From Caballeronia concitans (GTDB lineage Bacteria > Pseudomonadota > Gammaproteobacteria > Burkholderiales > Burkholderiaceae): 64,000 nt of DNA. Both the position numbers and the translations under genes were made by a program. The stretch spans positions 124,001 to 188,000 of the forward strand of contig NZ_FCNV02000002.1 in NCBI RefSeq assembly GCF_001544615.1, read 5' to 3'. Positions 8,739-21,216 of the stretch are shown here, in pieces. The notes under the pieces are model-generated. The model did not search any database and was not told the origin of the DNA. It saw nothing but the letters and a program-made list of their open reading frames with translations. The first letter of the stretch is position 1, and each line of letters opens with the position of its first letter.

Positions 8739-9431
8739 TCACTTTGACGCGGCCGCAGGCGACACCGCTCCGCATGCACGAATCACGAGACGCACCACTT
8801 CCTCCGTTTCCTCGTCGAAAGCCTTCTTGTTCAGCGCGCGCGTGCCTTTGAGCGCGCGTATCTGCGCATCGAAGTCCGCGTAATGTTGCGTGATCGCCCA
8901 GATCAGGAACATGAAGGTCTTCGGATCGACAGGCGCGAGCAGCCCGCGATCGATCCACGCACGAATGACGGCCACGCGCGTATCGAGCCACGGCTTCACG
9001 CGCGCATCGAGTATGTCGCGCATGTGTTCCGCTCCGTGGATCATCTCGCTGGCCCAGACCTTCGAGCCGAGCGGCCGCCGGCGCGATAGCTCCATCTTCG
9101 CGCGCACGTATCCGCCGATGGCGATCACGGGATCGTCGCTGCATTCGAACGTATCCGCCGCGCGATGCCAGTCTTCGAAGAGGTCTTCGAGCACGCGCCG
9201 ATACAGCGAGAGTTTCGTCGGAAAATAGTAGTGCAGGTTGGCTTTCGGCAGGCCCGCGCGCTCCGCGATCATGGCCGTGCTCGCGCCTTCCAGCCCTTTC
9301 TCCGCGAACACGGCTTCGGCGCATTCAAGCAGACGCGCCTCGTTCGACTCGCGGATATGCGCCTTGCGCCGCCTGGGCTGCATGGAGCGAGCCGTGGCCT
9401 CTTCTTCATGCGTCGTCGTTGTAGTCGTCAT
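8739..9431 (-). CDS. rutR: TetR family regulator, RutR-like
   Basis: A TetR repressor with HTH ARLLECAEAVFAEKGLEGAS...GLPKANLHYYFPTK and a C-terminal domain containing SKVWASEMIHGAEHM, as in RutR, the uracil-sensing regulator of pyrimidine catabolism. It is divergent from the reductive pyrimidine pathway genes, which supports this assignment. The start is uncertain: ATG 9431 is chosen, but ATG 9458 and a later ATG at MQPRRRK are possible, and none has a strong ribosome site. About 230 aa from 9431. The ligand (uracil, thymine or a dihydropyrimidine) is inferred. Confidence 0.82.
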   Translation of the reverse strand: MTTTTTTHEEEATARSMQPRRRKAHIRESNEARLLECAEAVFAEKGLEGASTAMIAERAGLPKANLHYYFPTKLSLYRRVLEDLFEDWHRAADTFECSDDPVIAIGGYVRAKMELSRRRPLGSKVWASEMIHGAEHMRDILDARVKPWLDTRVAVIRAWIDRGLLAPVDPKTFMFLIWAITQHYADFDAQIRALKGTRALNKKAFDEETEEVVRLVIRACGAVSPAAASK

Positions 9432-9563
9432 GGCGCGTTCGGGTCGTCGTGCATCCATTGTATGTATGTCGGCCAGCGCGCGATGGCACGCTTCTCGCTC
9501 TCGGGCCGGCCGCTCACGCTTTTTAGAAAGACGTTGATTTGCTTATTTTAATCGGCTACAACC

Positions 9564-9577
9564 TGTCCATCCGGACA
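9564..9577. promoter_or_regulatory. Palindrome, candidate TetR/RutR operator
   Basis: TGTCC-ATCC-GGACA is a perfect 5-4-5 inverted repeat between the divergent TetR and carbamoylase genes, about 80 bp before ATG 9658. TetR proteins usually bind palindromes of about this size, so it is the best operator candidate here. A related half site (CCGGTTTGTCA) lies at 9588-9598. Binding is inferred. Confidence 0.5.
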
Positions 9578-9657
9578 AGATTTGCATCCGGTTTGTCAGA
9601 ACAAAAAACGCATCAGTAAGTCCCCTCAAACGAAGTCGACGCTCCGGAGCAACGCGA

Positions 9658-10926
9658 ATGAACGCTGTCACAGATGCAGTGGGAATCGCAGGTTTCGATA
9701 CATCGATCAGAATCAACGGCCCCCGTCTGTGGGACAGCCTCATGACGATGGCGAAGATCGGCGCCACACAAAAGGGCGGCGTCTGCCGTCTCGCGCTGAC
9801 GGACCTCGACCGCGAAGGGCGCGATCTCGTCGTCAGTTGGGCGAAGGAAGCGGGCTGCACCGTCAGCGTCGATCAGATGGGCAATGTCTTCATGCGGCGT
9901 GCCGGGCGCAACCTGGACGCGGCTCCCGTCATGACCGGCTCCCACGCGGATTCGCAGCCGACCGGCGGCCGCTTCGACGGCATCTACGGCGTGCTGGGCG
10001 GCCTGGAAGTGCTCCGCACGCTGAACGATCATCGCATCGAGACGGAGCATCCTGTCGAACTCGTGATCTGGACCAACGAGGAAGGCTCACGCTTCGCGCC
10101 GGCGATGGTCGCTTCCGGCGTGTTCGCGGGCGTGTTCTCGCTCGAATACGGGCTGTCGCGCGCGGACGTCGACGGCAAGACCATCGGCGAGGAACTGAAG
10201 CGCATCGGTTATGCGGGCGACGTGCCGTGCGGCGGTCGCAAGGTGCATGCGGCCTTCGAGCTGCATATCGAGCAGGGGCCGATTCTCGAAGCGGAGAACA
10301 AGACCATCGGCGTCGTCACCGATGCACAAGGCCAGCGCTGGTACGAGATCACGCTGACCGGCCAGGAAGCGCACGCGGGCCCCACGCCGATGCCGCGCCG
10401 CAAGGACGCGCTGCTGGGTGCATCGCGCGTGGTGGATCTGGTGAACCGCATCGGCCTCGACAACGCGCCGCTCGCCTGCGCGACGGTCGGCATGATGCAG
10501 GTGCATCCGAACTCACGCAACGTGATTCCGGGGCGCGTGTTCTTCACCGTCGATTTCCGCCATCCCGACGATGCCGTGCTCGCGCGCATGGATGCAGCGC
10601 TGCGTGAAGGCGTCGCGCGCATCGCGGACGAAATTGGTTTGCTCACCGCGCTCGAACAGATCTTCTACTACGAGCCCGTCAAATTCGATGCCGACTGCGT
10701 CGCGTCCGTGGGCGCGGCGGCGAAGCGTCTCGGCTATTCGCACCGGGACATGGTGTCGGGAGCGGGCCACGACGCGTGCTATCTCGCGCAGGTCGCGCCG
10801 ACCGCGATGGTCTTCGTGCCTTGCGTCGATGGCATCAGCCATAACGAGATCGAAGACGCGACGCCCGAATGGATCGAGGCGGGCGCGAACGTGCTTCTGC
10901 ACGCCATGCTGGAACGCGCTTCGTAG
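9658..10926 (+). CDS. Zn-dependent amidohydrolase, beta-ureidopropionase / N-carbamoyl amino acid hydrolase
   Basis: A 422-aa M20-family carbamoylase. Metal-site motifs are TGSHADSQPTGGRFDG, WTNEEGSRF, ELHIEQGPILE and DGISHNEIEDATPEW near the C-terminus. In the reductive pyrimidine pathway this enzyme hydrolyses N-carbamoyl-beta-alanine to beta-alanine, CO2 and ammonia; related enzymes act on N-carbamoyl-L-amino acids or allantoate. The neighbouring preT, preA and dihydropyrimidinase genes favour the beta-ureidopropionase role. ATG 9658 has GGAGC at 9646-9650. It is the first gene of the plus-strand operon. Confidence 0.88.
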   Translation: MNAVTDAVGIAGFDTSIRINGPRLWDSLMTMAKIGATQKGGVCRLALTDLDREGRDLVVSWAKEAGCTVSVDQMGNVFMRRAGRNLDAAPVMTGSHADSQPTGGRFDGIYGVLGGLEVLRTLNDHRIETEHPVELVIWTNEEGSRFAPAMVASGVFAGVFSLEYGLSRADVDGKTIGEELKRIGYAGDVPCGGRKVHAAFELHIEQGPILEAENKTIGVVTDAQGQRWYEITLTGQEAHAGPTPMPRRKDALLGASRVVDLVNRIGLDNAPLACATVGMMQVHPNSRNVIPGRVFFTVDFRHPDDAVLARMDAALREGVARIADEIGLLTALEQIFYYEPVKFDADCVASVGAAAKRLGYSHRDMVSGAGHDACYLAQVAPTAMVFVPCVDGISHNEIEDATPEWIEAGANVLLHAMLERAS

Positions 10927-11016
10927 TTCACGGCGGTCTTCGTTTGTTTGTCCGGAAACGGCGGTCGCGTGACCGCACGGGCCGAGTCACGTCCTCATAT
11001 CGACGAGGGAACGCGC

Positions 11017-12351
11017 ATGACCATCAAGACAACGGGCGATATCGCACCGCACCGTCTCTCGCAGGAAGCGCTCGCGTGCCAGTTCGCGGACGTCGCGCCG
11101 CTGCTCGACGCGACCGCGGCGGCGGCTGCATCGAGCCGCTGCCATTACTGCTATGACGCGCCTTGCGTGCAGGCGTGCCCGACGCACATCGACATACCCG
11201 GCTTCATCCGCAAGATCGGCAACGGCAACTTGAAGGGCGCGGCGGTCGATATTCTGTCGGCCAATCCGCTCGGCGGCATGTGCGCGCGTGTGTGCCCGAC
11301 CGAAATCTTGTGCGAAGGCGCCTGTGTGCGCAATCATCAGGATGACGAAGCAGTTGCAATCGGCGCGCTGCAACGTCACGCAACCGACTGGGCGATGGCA
11401 CGCGGCGAGCCGTTGTTCCGGCGTGCGCCCGAGACGGGGCGAAGCATCGCGATCGTCGGCGCGGGACCGGCTGGGCTCGCCTGTGCGTATCGGCTCGCAC
11501 TGGCGGGGCATCGCGCGGTGGTCTTCGATGCGCGGGAGAAACCGGGCGGTCTCAACGAATACGGCATCGCGGCTTACAAGACAGTGGACGACTTCGCGCA
11601 GCGCGAGATCGAGTGGCTTCATGCGATAGGCGGCATCGAGTTCAGGAACGGCATCGCGCTCGGCCGTGACGTCACGCTCGATGAACTGCGTCAGCAATAC
11701 GATGCCGTGTTTATCGCGTTCGGTCTCGCGGGCACGCGTGAACTCGCGCTCGACGGGGAAGCGCTGCATGGCGTGATGAACGCGGTCGATTTCATCGAAC
11801 AAGTGCGCCAGGCCGACGACCTCGCGAGCGTGCCGGTGGGCCGGCGCGTGGTCGTGATCGGCGGCGGCAACACCGCCGTGGACGCCGCCGTGCAGAGCCG
11901 CAAGCTCGGCGCGCAAGCAGTGACGATGGCATACAGGCGCGGCATCGAGCACATGAGCGCGACGTGGGCCGAACGCGAGTTCGCGCAGACAAGCGGCGTG
12001 ACGCTCGTGACGCACGCGAGTCCGAAGCGCTTGCTAGGCGATGCGGGACTTGTCACGGGCGTCGAATTCGAAGGCCCGGGCGGCCATTTCGTCATCGATG
12101 CCGACATGGTGTTGAAGGCGATCGGACAAACGCTGGTCCCGGTCGGCATTGCGCGGGAGTTGTTGACGCTCGACGGCGGGCGCATCGTCATCGACGAAAA
12201 CCGTCAGACGACGCTCGCCAAGGTCTGGGCCGGCGGCGACTGCTCCACGCACGAGGGACCCGATCTCACGGTGCAAGCCGTGCAGGACGGGAAGATCGCG
12301 GCGGCATCCATCGATGCGTCGTTCGCGCTTACCGCCATCAAAGCCGCCTGA
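11017..12351 (+). CDS. preT: NAD-dependent dihydropyrimidine dehydrogenase subunit PreT
   Basis: PreT (444 aa) is the FAD/NAD(P)-binding, iron-sulphur subunit that supplies electrons to PreA for reduction of uracil and thymine. Cys42, 45, 50, 54 and Cys89, 93, 99, 103 form two N-terminal cysteine clusters. AIVGAGPAGLACAYRLALAGH (about 145-165) is the first dinucleotide fold, and VVVIGGGNTAVDAAV the second. ATG 11017 has GAGGGA at 11005-11010; the frame from 10948 has no such site. preA follows after 15 bp. Confidence 0.93.
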   Translation: MTIKTTGDIAPHRLSQEALACQFADVAPLLDATAAAAASSRCHYCYDAPCVQACPTHIDIPGFIRKIGNGNLKGAAVDILSANPLGGMCARVCPTEILCEGACVRNHQDDEAVAIGALQRHATDWAMARGEPLFRRAPETGRSIAIVGAGPAGLACAYRLALAGHRAVVFDAREKPGGLNEYGIAAYKTVDDFAQREIEWLHAIGGIEFRNGIALGRDVTLDELRQQYDAVFIAFGLAGTRELALDGEALHGVMNAVDFIEQVRQADDLASVPVGRRVVVIGGGNTAVDAAVQSRKLGAQAVTMAYRRGIEHMSATWAEREFAQTSGVTLVTHASPKRLLGDAGLVTGVEFEGPGGHFVIDADMVLKAIGQTLVPVGIARELLTLDGGRIVIDENRQTTLAKVWAGGDCSTHEGPDLTVQAVQDGKIAAASIDASFALTAIKAA

Positions 12352-12366
12352 CGGGGACACGAGAAC

Positions 12367-13653
12367 ATGGCCGATCTGACTTGCAACATCGCGGGCATTG
12401 CATCGCCGAATCCGTTCTGGCTCGCGTCCGCGCCGCCGACCGACAAGGCCTACAACGTGAACCGCGCGTTCGAAGCCGGCTGGGGCGGCGTCGTATGGAA
12501 GACGCTCGGTCTCGATCCGCACGTCGTCAACGTGAGTTCGCGCTATGGCGCGGTGCAGTGGAACGGGCAGCGCATCGCGGGGCTGAACAACATCGAATTG
12601 ATCACCGATCGCCCGCTCGACGTGAACCTGCGCGAGATCGCGCAAGTGAAGCGCGACTGGCCTGACCGCGCGCTGATCGTCTCCCTGATGGTTCCGTGCA
12701 ACGAAAGCGACTGGAAGTGGATTCTGCCGCAAGTGGAAGACACGGGCGCGGATGCCGTGGAGCTGAACTTCGGCTGTCCGCACGGCATGAGCGAGCGCGG
12801 CATGGGGGCGGCGGTGGGACAAGTGCCCGAATACGTCGAGATGGTCACGCGCTGGGTCAAGGAAGCGACGAAGCTGCCGTGCCTCGTCAAGCTGACGCCG
12901 AACATCAGCGATATCCGCATGGGCTCGCGGGCGGCGTACAAGGGCGGTGCGGACGGCGTTTCGCTCATCAATACGATCAACTCCATCGTCGCGGTGGATC
13001 TCGACCAGATGGCGCCGATGCCGACCGTCGATGGCAAGGGCACGCACGGCGGGTATTGCGGACCGGCGGTGAAGCCTATCGCGCTCAACATGGTGGCGGA
13101 GATCGCGCGCGACAAGGAGACGCCCAACCTGCCGATCTCCGGCATCGGCGGTATTTCGAACTGGCGCGATGCGGCGGAGTTCATCGTGCTCGGCGCGGGC
13201 AGCGTGCAGGTCTGCACGGCGGCGATGCATTACGGCTTCCGGATCGTGTCCGATCTCGCGGACGGCCTTTCGAACTGGATGGACGAGAAGGGCTACGCCA
13301 CGCTCGACGACATTCGCGGCCGCGCCGTGCCGAACGTCACGGACTGGAAATACCTCAATCTCAAGTACGACATCAAGGCGCGTATCGATCAGGACAAGTG
13401 CATCAAGTGCGGCCTGTGTCATATCGCTTGCGAAGACACATCGCATCAGGCCATTACGAAAGAGAAGGACGGCGTGCGTCATTTCGAAGTCGTCGATGCC
13501 GAATGCGTCGGCTGCAATCTGTGCATGCACGTGTGCCCGGTCGAGCAATGCATCACGATGGAGCGGGTCGATGCCGGCGAATACGCGAACTGGACGACGC
13601 ATCCGAACAATCCCGCGCGCGTGGACACCGAAGAACCCGCCAAGGCCGCATAA
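12367..13653 (+). CDS. preA: NAD-dependent dihydropyrimidine dehydrogenase subunit PreA
   Basis: PreA (428 aa) is the catalytic FMN subunit with a dihydroorotate-dehydrogenase-like barrel. NFGCPHGMSERGMG (from residue 134) is diagnostic, and SGIGGISNWRDAAEF is the phosphate-binding region. The C-terminus carries a two-[4Fe-4S] ferredoxin domain with Cys345, 348, 351, 355 and Cys380, 383, 386, 390. It reduces uracil or thymine to the 5,6-dihydro base. It follows preT by 15 bp with GGGGACACGAG as ribosome site. Confidence 0.95.
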   Translation: MADLTCNIAGIASPNPFWLASAPPTDKAYNVNRAFEAGWGGVVWKTLGLDPHVVNVSSRYGAVQWNGQRIAGLNNIELITDRPLDVNLREIAQVKRDWPDRALIVSLMVPCNESDWKWILPQVEDTGADAVELNFGCPHGMSERGMGAAVGQVPEYVEMVTRWVKEATKLPCLVKLTPNISDIRMGSRAAYKGGADGVSLINTINSIVAVDLDQMAPMPTVDGKGTHGGYCGPAVKPIALNMVAEIARDKETPNLPISGIGGISNWRDAAEFIVLGAGSVQVCTAAMHYGFRIVSDLADGLSNWMDEKGYATLDDIRGRAVPNVTDWKYLNLKYDIKARIDQDKCIKCGLCHIACEDTSHQAITKEKDGVRHFEVVDAECVGCNLCMHVCPVEQCITMERVDAGEYANWTTHPNNPARVDTEEPAKAA

Positions 13654-13708
13654 AAAATAAATCAATTGCAGCGCTCGTCATTTGAACCTCACCGCCGGAG
13701 TGCATCCG

Positions 13709-16698
<2,990 letters not shown>

Positions 16699-16699
16699 A

Positions 16700-18010
16700 T
16701 CAATCGGTGACGACGCGTCCTTCGAACTTCAGCATGCCTTCGATGCGCGCGGCAACGCGCAGCAGTTTCGCGTCATCGCCGAAAGCGCCGACGATCTGAA
16801 AGCCGAGCGGCAGATTCGCATCGCTCCAGCCGGACGGCACATTGACCGCGGGCGCGCCCATGAGACTCCACGGCGCGCAGAAGCGGGCGTCGCCGGTATC
16901 GGCGTGTCCGTGAGGCGCTTCACCGCTGGCGGGCAAGGTCACGAGCGCGTTGCAGCCTTGCATCAGCGCGGCGGACTGCGCGCGCACCTGCGCCTGCAGC
17001 AGCAACGCCTGCTGGTACCGCGCGAGCGGCATCGCTTCGCCTTCCGCCAGCAGCAGGCGCATGTGCTCGCTCATCAGAGCGGGCGCGCGCGCGGCGACAT
17101 CGCCGATGGCGCGATACGCCTCGACCGCGAGAATCGTCAGCGTCGCTTCGCGCATCTGCGGCAGGTCGGCGCCATAGTCCAGTTCGACGATGCGCGCGCC
17201 GCCTCCGCTCAGCTTCCGCAGCGACGCATCGAAGCTGCTGCGTTGATGCGGCGCGATCAGCTCGTCCCAGAACGGCGTGCGAACGACGCCGAGCGTGAGC
17301 GCGGACGTGCCGCGCGGAAAGTGATCGCGCCACGCCGCTTCGCTTTCGACCGCTTGCGGCGCGCCTTCGACGAACAGCGCATGCGCGATCGCCACGTCTT
17401 CGACCGACCGCGCGAAGAAGCCGACGTGATCGAGCGATGCCGCCAGCGGATGCACGCCTTCTGTCGGCACCGCGCGATACGACGGCTTGTAGCCGACGAC
17501 ACCGCAATACGCGGCCGGGCGAATGATCGAGCCGACCGTCTGCGTGCCGATGGCCAGCGGCACGATGCCCGCCGCGACCGCCGCCGCTGATCCGCTCGAC
17601 GAGCCGCCCGGCGTGTGCGCGCGGTTCCAGGGGTTGACCGTCGCCGCCGGTCCGCGCCAGGCGAACTCGGTGGTCGCGGTCTTGCCGAAGACCGTGCCGC
17701 CGAGCGCGCGGATCATCGCGACGATGCGCGCGTCGCGCTCGGGCCGATGCCCGTCGTAAGCCGGCGAGCCGTAGCGCGTCGGCATGTCGGCGGTATCGGC
17801 GAGATCCTTGACGCCGATTGGCACGCCCGCGAGCGGACGCGCACGGGCGTCGCCGAAATCGTATCGGTCGGGCCGATGCACGAACGCGCGCAGCCACGGC
17901 TCCAGCGCATCGGCGCGGGCCTGCGCATCGAGCAGCGTGGCACGCGCGGCGGCTTCGTCGTTACGATTCGCGAGCAGTGTCGCGAGCAATGAGGGCGCGA
18001 GTCGATTCAT
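16700..18010 (-). CDS. Amidase signature family hydrolase
   Basis: A 436-aa amidase with the Lys-cisSer-Ser triad visible: Lys68 (GVPIGVKDLADT), Ser137 (GGSSSGSAAAV) and Ser161 (GTQTVGSIIRPA). The substrate is not predictable. It is the last gene of a minus-strand operon after an ABC importer, starting 2 bp beyond the binding-protein stop, so it probably acts on the imported compound. ATG 18010 is the only start compatible with that neighbour; the open frame continues to 18919 as a shadow of the binding-protein gene. Confidence 0.9.
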   Translation of the reverse strand: MNRLAPSLLATLLANRNDEAAARATLLDAQARADALEPWLRAFVHRPDRYDFGDARARPLAGVPIGVKDLADTADMPTRYGSPAYDGHRPERDARIVAMIRALGGTVFGKTATTEFAWRGPAATVNPWNRAHTPGGSSSGSAAAVAAGIVPLAIGTQTVGSIIRPAAYCGVVGYKPSYRAVPTEGVHPLAASLDHVGFFARSVEDVAIAHALFVEGAPQAVESEAAWRDHFPRGTSALTLGVVRTPFWDELIAPHQRSSFDASLRKLSGGGARIVELDYGADLPQMREATLTILAVEAYRAIGDVAARAPALMSEHMRLLLAEGEAMPLARYQQALLLQAQVRAQSAALMQGCNALVTLPASGEAPHGHADTGDARFCAPWSLMGAPAVNVPSGWSDANLPLGFQIVGAFGDDAKLLRVAARIEGMLKFEGRVVTD

Positions 18011-18012
18011 CG

Positions 18013-18990
18013 TCACTTGCTCGTGGCTGCAGCGAACGTGTTGTCGACGCCGTTCGCATACGTGATCGCGCCGGGCTTGATGTTGCCGATCGACTCCTGC
18101 AGATCGAGCGCATTGCGGAAGGCCTGCTCGGAAATGCCGGGCGTGGCCGCGTAGATCTTCTGGTCGATGAGACGCTGAACCGCCGAATCGACGATCTTCG
18201 GATCGAGCGACGGAAACTCGGCGCGCGCGACGCTCTTCGCGGTGTCGTGCGATTGCTGAATCAGCGCTTCGGCTTCGCCGATCGACTTCACGAACGCGGC
18301 GACCATCTTCGGCTTGCTCTTGATGGTGGCGGCAAGTGTGTCGATGGTCGAGAACGCGTAGCCGCCCGGATACGCTTTCGGGAACGCATACACGATGCGG
18401 TAACCCTGTGCCAGCCCCGTTTCCGCTTGCGGCATGTAGAGCGCGGCGGCTTCCGAGCGGCCCGCGGTCACCGGCGCGAGTTCGGTGCCGATCTGCACGG
18501 TGTTCATCTTCACGTCCGCGAGCTTCTGTTCGCTGATGAGCCGTTGCAGCAGATACGTGCTCGTCGATGGCGGCAGCGCGGTCGCCACGCTCTTGCCCGC
18601 GAGATCGCCGACGCCTTTGACCGTCGAATCCTTCGGCGCGATCACCCAAACCGGCACGCCCGCGACGACGTTCGCGACGTTCACGAGCGATGCGCCCTTG
18701 AGGTTCGCGAGCATCGCCGTCATCGGGTCTTGCAGCGAGAAATCCGCGTGGCCGCCGATCACTGCCGCGACGCCCGCCGCGCCGCTGCCCGCCGTGACCT
18801 TTTGCACGGCTAGACCGTTCTTCTCGAAGATGCCCTTGTCGATGGCCACGTAGAGCGGCAGATACTGGATCGACTGAAACGCCTGATAGATCACGACCGG
18901 CTCGGCGGCCTGCGCGCATGTCGCGCCGATTCCGGATGCCACCACGCAGGCGGCCGCGATGCTGTTGAGCAGAGCGTGAGTCTTCGTCAT
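18013..18990 (-). CDS. ABC transporter substrate-binding protein (NMT1/SsuA type)
   Basis: A 325-aa periplasmic binding protein of the NitT/TauT/pyrimidine-precursor class. A Sec signal peptide of about 29 residues ends at AQA-AEP. The mature part opens with VVIYQAFQSIQYLPLYVAID and GIFEKNGL, typical of NMT1/ThiY-like proteins. Placement beside the pyrimidine pathway makes a pyrimidine or N-heterocycle ligand plausible. The start ATG 18990 overlaps the permease stop by 4 bp, with the ribosome site inside the permease gene. Confidence 0.88.
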   Translation of the reverse strand: MTKTHALLNSIAAACVVASGIGATCAQAAEPVVIYQAFQSIQYLPLYVAIDKGIFEKNGLAVQKVTAGSGAAGVAAVIGGHADFSLQDPMTAMLANLKGASLVNVANVVAGVPVWVIAPKDSTVKGVGDLAGKSVATALPPSTSTYLLQRLISEQKLADVKMNTVQIGTELAPVTAGRSEAAALYMPQAETGLAQGYRIVYAFPKAYPGGYAFSTIDTLAATIKSKPKMVAAFVKSIGEAEALIQQSHDTAKSVARAEFPSLDPKIVDSAVQRLIDQKIYAATPGISEQAFRNALDLQESIGNIKPGAITYANGVDNTFAAATSK

Positions 18991-19799
18991 TTTTTCTTCC
19001 AGGAAATAATCTTCGCTTCCGCGAGTTGAACGATCCAGCTGAGAACCGAGGCCATCAGGGTCAGCACGATGATGCCGAGCCAGACGGTATTGAGATCGAA
19101 AAGCGAGCCCGCGACGAACACCGCGTGACCGAGCCCCGACTGCGATGCGATGTATTCGCCGACGACCGCGCCGATCAGCGCGAAGCCGATGTTCACGCGC
19201 AGGGTCGAGAAGATCCACGGCAGCGCGCTCGGAACGATGAGCTTCGCGAAGATCATCGACGGCCTGGCCTTGAACGACTTGAAGAGATTGAGCAGGTCCT
19301 TGTCGACTTCGCGCGCGGCGGCACACGACGAGATCATCGCGACGGCGAACGTGGAGATGCCGGCAAGCCAGATCTTCGACGAGGCGTCCGAGCCGAACCA
19401 GATCACGATAAGCGGCCCGAGCGCGATCTTCGGAATGCTGTTGAGGATGACGGACAAACCTTCGGCGACGCCCGAGACTGCCGGCAGAAACCACAGCAAC
19501 AAGCCCAACGCGATGCCGAGGCCGCTGCCGATGGCGAGGCCCGCCAGCGTTTCGTAGAGCGTGACCCACGTGTCGTATGCGAGCGTGCCTTGCGTCGCGC
19601 CGATGACGGCCGCCTCGTAGATGCCGGACGGCGAGCCGAGCAGCTTGCCGTTGATCCAGCCCGAGCTGACGGCGAGTTGCCAGGCGACGACCAGCACGAC
19701 GACGATCCCGACGACGGCGCCCGTCGTGCCGAGCCTGGCGGGCTCGCGACGCACGGCTTTCTTCTGCGTGACGCCGGTGGAGAGAACGGCTTCAGTCAT
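18987..19799 (-). CDS. ABC transporter permease (NitT/TauT type)
   Basis: A 270-aa inner-membrane permease with about six transmembrane segments, beginning with VVGIVVVLVVAWQLAV. The EAA-type cytoplasmic loop is seen as SFKARPSMIFAKLIVPSALPWIF. It forms the channel for the binding protein encoded just downstream (4-bp overlap) and pairs with the ATPase upstream (8-bp overlap). The three overlapping genes argue for one transcript. Confidence 0.9.
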   Translation of the reverse strand: MTEAVLSTGVTQKKAVRREPARLGTTGAVVGIVVVLVVAWQLAVSSGWINGKLLGSPSGIYEAAVIGATQGTLAYDTWVTLYETLAGLAIGSGLGIALGLLLWFLPAVSGVAEGLSVILNSIPKIALGPLIVIWFGSDASSKIWLAGISTFAVAMISSCAAAREVDKDLLNLFKSFKARPSMIFAKLIVPSALPWIFSTLRVNIGFALIGAVVGEYIASQSGLGHAVFVAGSLFDLNTVWLGIIVLTLMASVLSWIVQLAEAKIISWKKK

Positions 19800-20652
19800 G
19801 GACGGCTCCTGCGGGAATGCTTGATTGAGCGGCTTCGGCGCTACGAGAGGTGGGTTGTCCGCGCAAGCCGTTCCAGATCCGCGCGTGATAGCCGCGGAAC
19901 TCGGGCGCCTCGCGCGCGGATACGGCGGTGCGCGGTCCGTGCGTCGTCAACTCGATCTCGATCTGGTCCTCGATGCGCGCGGGACGCCCGCCAAGCAGGA
20001 TCACGCGATCGCTCATCGCGATGGCCTCTTCGATGTCGTGCGTGACGAGCACGACGCTCGTGCCGCTTCGCGCACTCAGTGCGATGATGTCGTCTTCCAG
20101 CGCGAGACGCGTTTCGTAGTCGAGCGCGGAGAAGGGTTCGTCGAGCAGCACGAGCGTCGGATCGACGAGCAATGTCCGGGTGAGCGCCACGCGCTGCCGC
20201 ATGCCGCCAGAGAGCGAATGCGGATACGCATCCGCGACCGCGCCGAGCCCGTAGCGCGCGAGCATCTGCCGCGCAGAGGCGACATCATCGGGCTGCACCT
20301 TGCGATACAGCTCGATGCCGAGCAGCGCGTTTTGCAGCACCGTGCGCCACGGCATCATCAGGTCTTTCTGCAACATATAGGCGATGCGGCCCGCTTCGCC
20401 GTCCGCGCGTTGGCCGACCGATATCACGCCTGATTGCGGCGTGAGCAGGCCGGAGATGAGATTGAAGAGCGTGCTCTTGCCTGCGCCGCTTCGTCCGACT
20501 ATCGACACGATCTCGCCATGTCCCACGGAGAAGTCGAGTCTGTCGAAGATGGTCACGGCCGAGCCGTCGGGCGATTCGAAACCGTGACTGAGTTGTCGCA
20601 CGCGCAGCGGCTCGGAGAACGTACTGGCTGCGGTTGCGTTCGATCCCTTCAT
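19792..20652 (-). CDS. ABC transporter ATP-binding protein (NitT/TauT type)
   Basis: A 286-aa ATPase with Walker A GRSGAGKST, signature LSGGMRQR, Walker B LVLLDEPFSALD and the switch histidine in VLVTHDIEEA. It energises the importer formed with the two following genes and is the first gene of the four-gene minus-strand operon that ends with the amidase. A short C-terminal tail beyond the ATPase core is low in recognisable motifs. Confidence 0.92.
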   Translation of the reverse strand: MKGSNATAASTFSEPLRVRQLSHGFESPDGSAVTIFDRLDFSVGHGEIVSIVGRSGAGKSTLFNLISGLLTPQSGVISVGQRADGEAGRIAYMLQKDLMMPWRTVLQNALLGIELYRKVQPDDVASARQMLARYGLGAVADAYPHSLSGGMRQRVALTRTLLVDPTLVLLDEPFSALDYETRLALEDDIIALSARSGTSVVLVTHDIEEAIAMSDRVILLGGRPARIEDQIEIELTTHGPRTAVSAREAPEFRGYHARIWNGLRGQPTSRSAEAAQSSIPAGAVHD

Positions 20653-20707
20653 GTCGTTCCTCGCAAGGTCTCGTCAAGTGAAGTAGCTGCTGAATTGCAT
20701 GATGCAC

Positions 20708-20736
20708 AATCCAAAATAAGAAGCTGTCCTTGTCAA
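20708..20736 (-). promoter_or_regulatory. Candidate sigma-70 promoter of the ABC-amidase operon
   Basis: On the minus strand a perfect TTGACA (20736-20731) is followed after 17 bp by TGGATT (20713-20708), about 55 bp before the ATPase start at 20652. The -35 is ideal and the -10 weak, so activation or another -10 is possible. A GGACA half site (20729-20725) follows the -35, matching the arm of the palindrome at 9564-9577. Confidence 0.45.
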
Positions 20737-21173
20737 AAAAGCTTCTATATCGGTGCGCAGGTCGTGAAGGGCGCGTCAGTGCGCCAGATGGGTGCTGCCG
20801 CGCGTTCGCGGTGCGGATGATCGAGCGAATCGGTGCGCGATGCGGTCAGACTGGTGCGTGGCGACGAGAAAAGGCGCTGGCGCGCTGATCGCTCTTGCGG
20901 GTTTGCAATGTCAGCGGAGCTTGTGAAGGACGATCAATGTCGGCAGGTCGCCGTTGAATGATGCTTCGGTAGATGAGTGCGTGGATCGAGCGCTGCGGGA
21001 CGGTCGATGTCGCGGAGTGATATGCCGCTCGTGGGCTTAGGGCAGATGCGCGGTCGCTTCGGCATCGAAGCAGATCGATGCCGCGACTCTTTTCGTTCGA
21101 TGCAGACGCGGTCGCGCCTATGAAGCCGATGAAGTCATGAAGTCGGTCACCTTTCGAAACCGACCATCTGGAT
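20737..21173. other. Intergenic stretch with no gene seen
   Basis: About 440 bp between the ABC operon promoter and the hairpin behind the Crp-like gene. No open frame here has family motifs, consistent codon use or a ribosome site on either strand. Both flanking genes read on the minus strand; this is the upstream side of the ABC operon. Confidence 0.5.
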
Positions 21174-21206
21174 GGCGTGACGCTGATCCCCCTTCAGCGT
21201 CACGCC
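21174..21206 (-). terminator. Strong hairpin after the Crp/Fnr gene
   Basis: A perfect 13-bp stem (GGCGTGACGCTGA / TCAGCGTCACGCC) with a 7-nt loop lies about 10 bp after the stop of the minus-strand Crp/Fnr gene. No T run follows, so it may be a transcript-end hairpin or a Rho-assisted terminator and not a classical intrinsic one. Confidence 0.6.
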
Positions 21207-21216
21207 AGTAACTCGG

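Noticed and set aside
12034-13665. 543-codon open frame on the minus strand opposite preT and preA
   Set aside because: Arg/His-rich shadow of GC-rich codons; preA is unmistakable on the plus strand.
18011-18919. Upstream extension of the amidase frame
   Set aside because: Overlaps the substrate-binding-protein gene on the same strand in another frame; no motif match.
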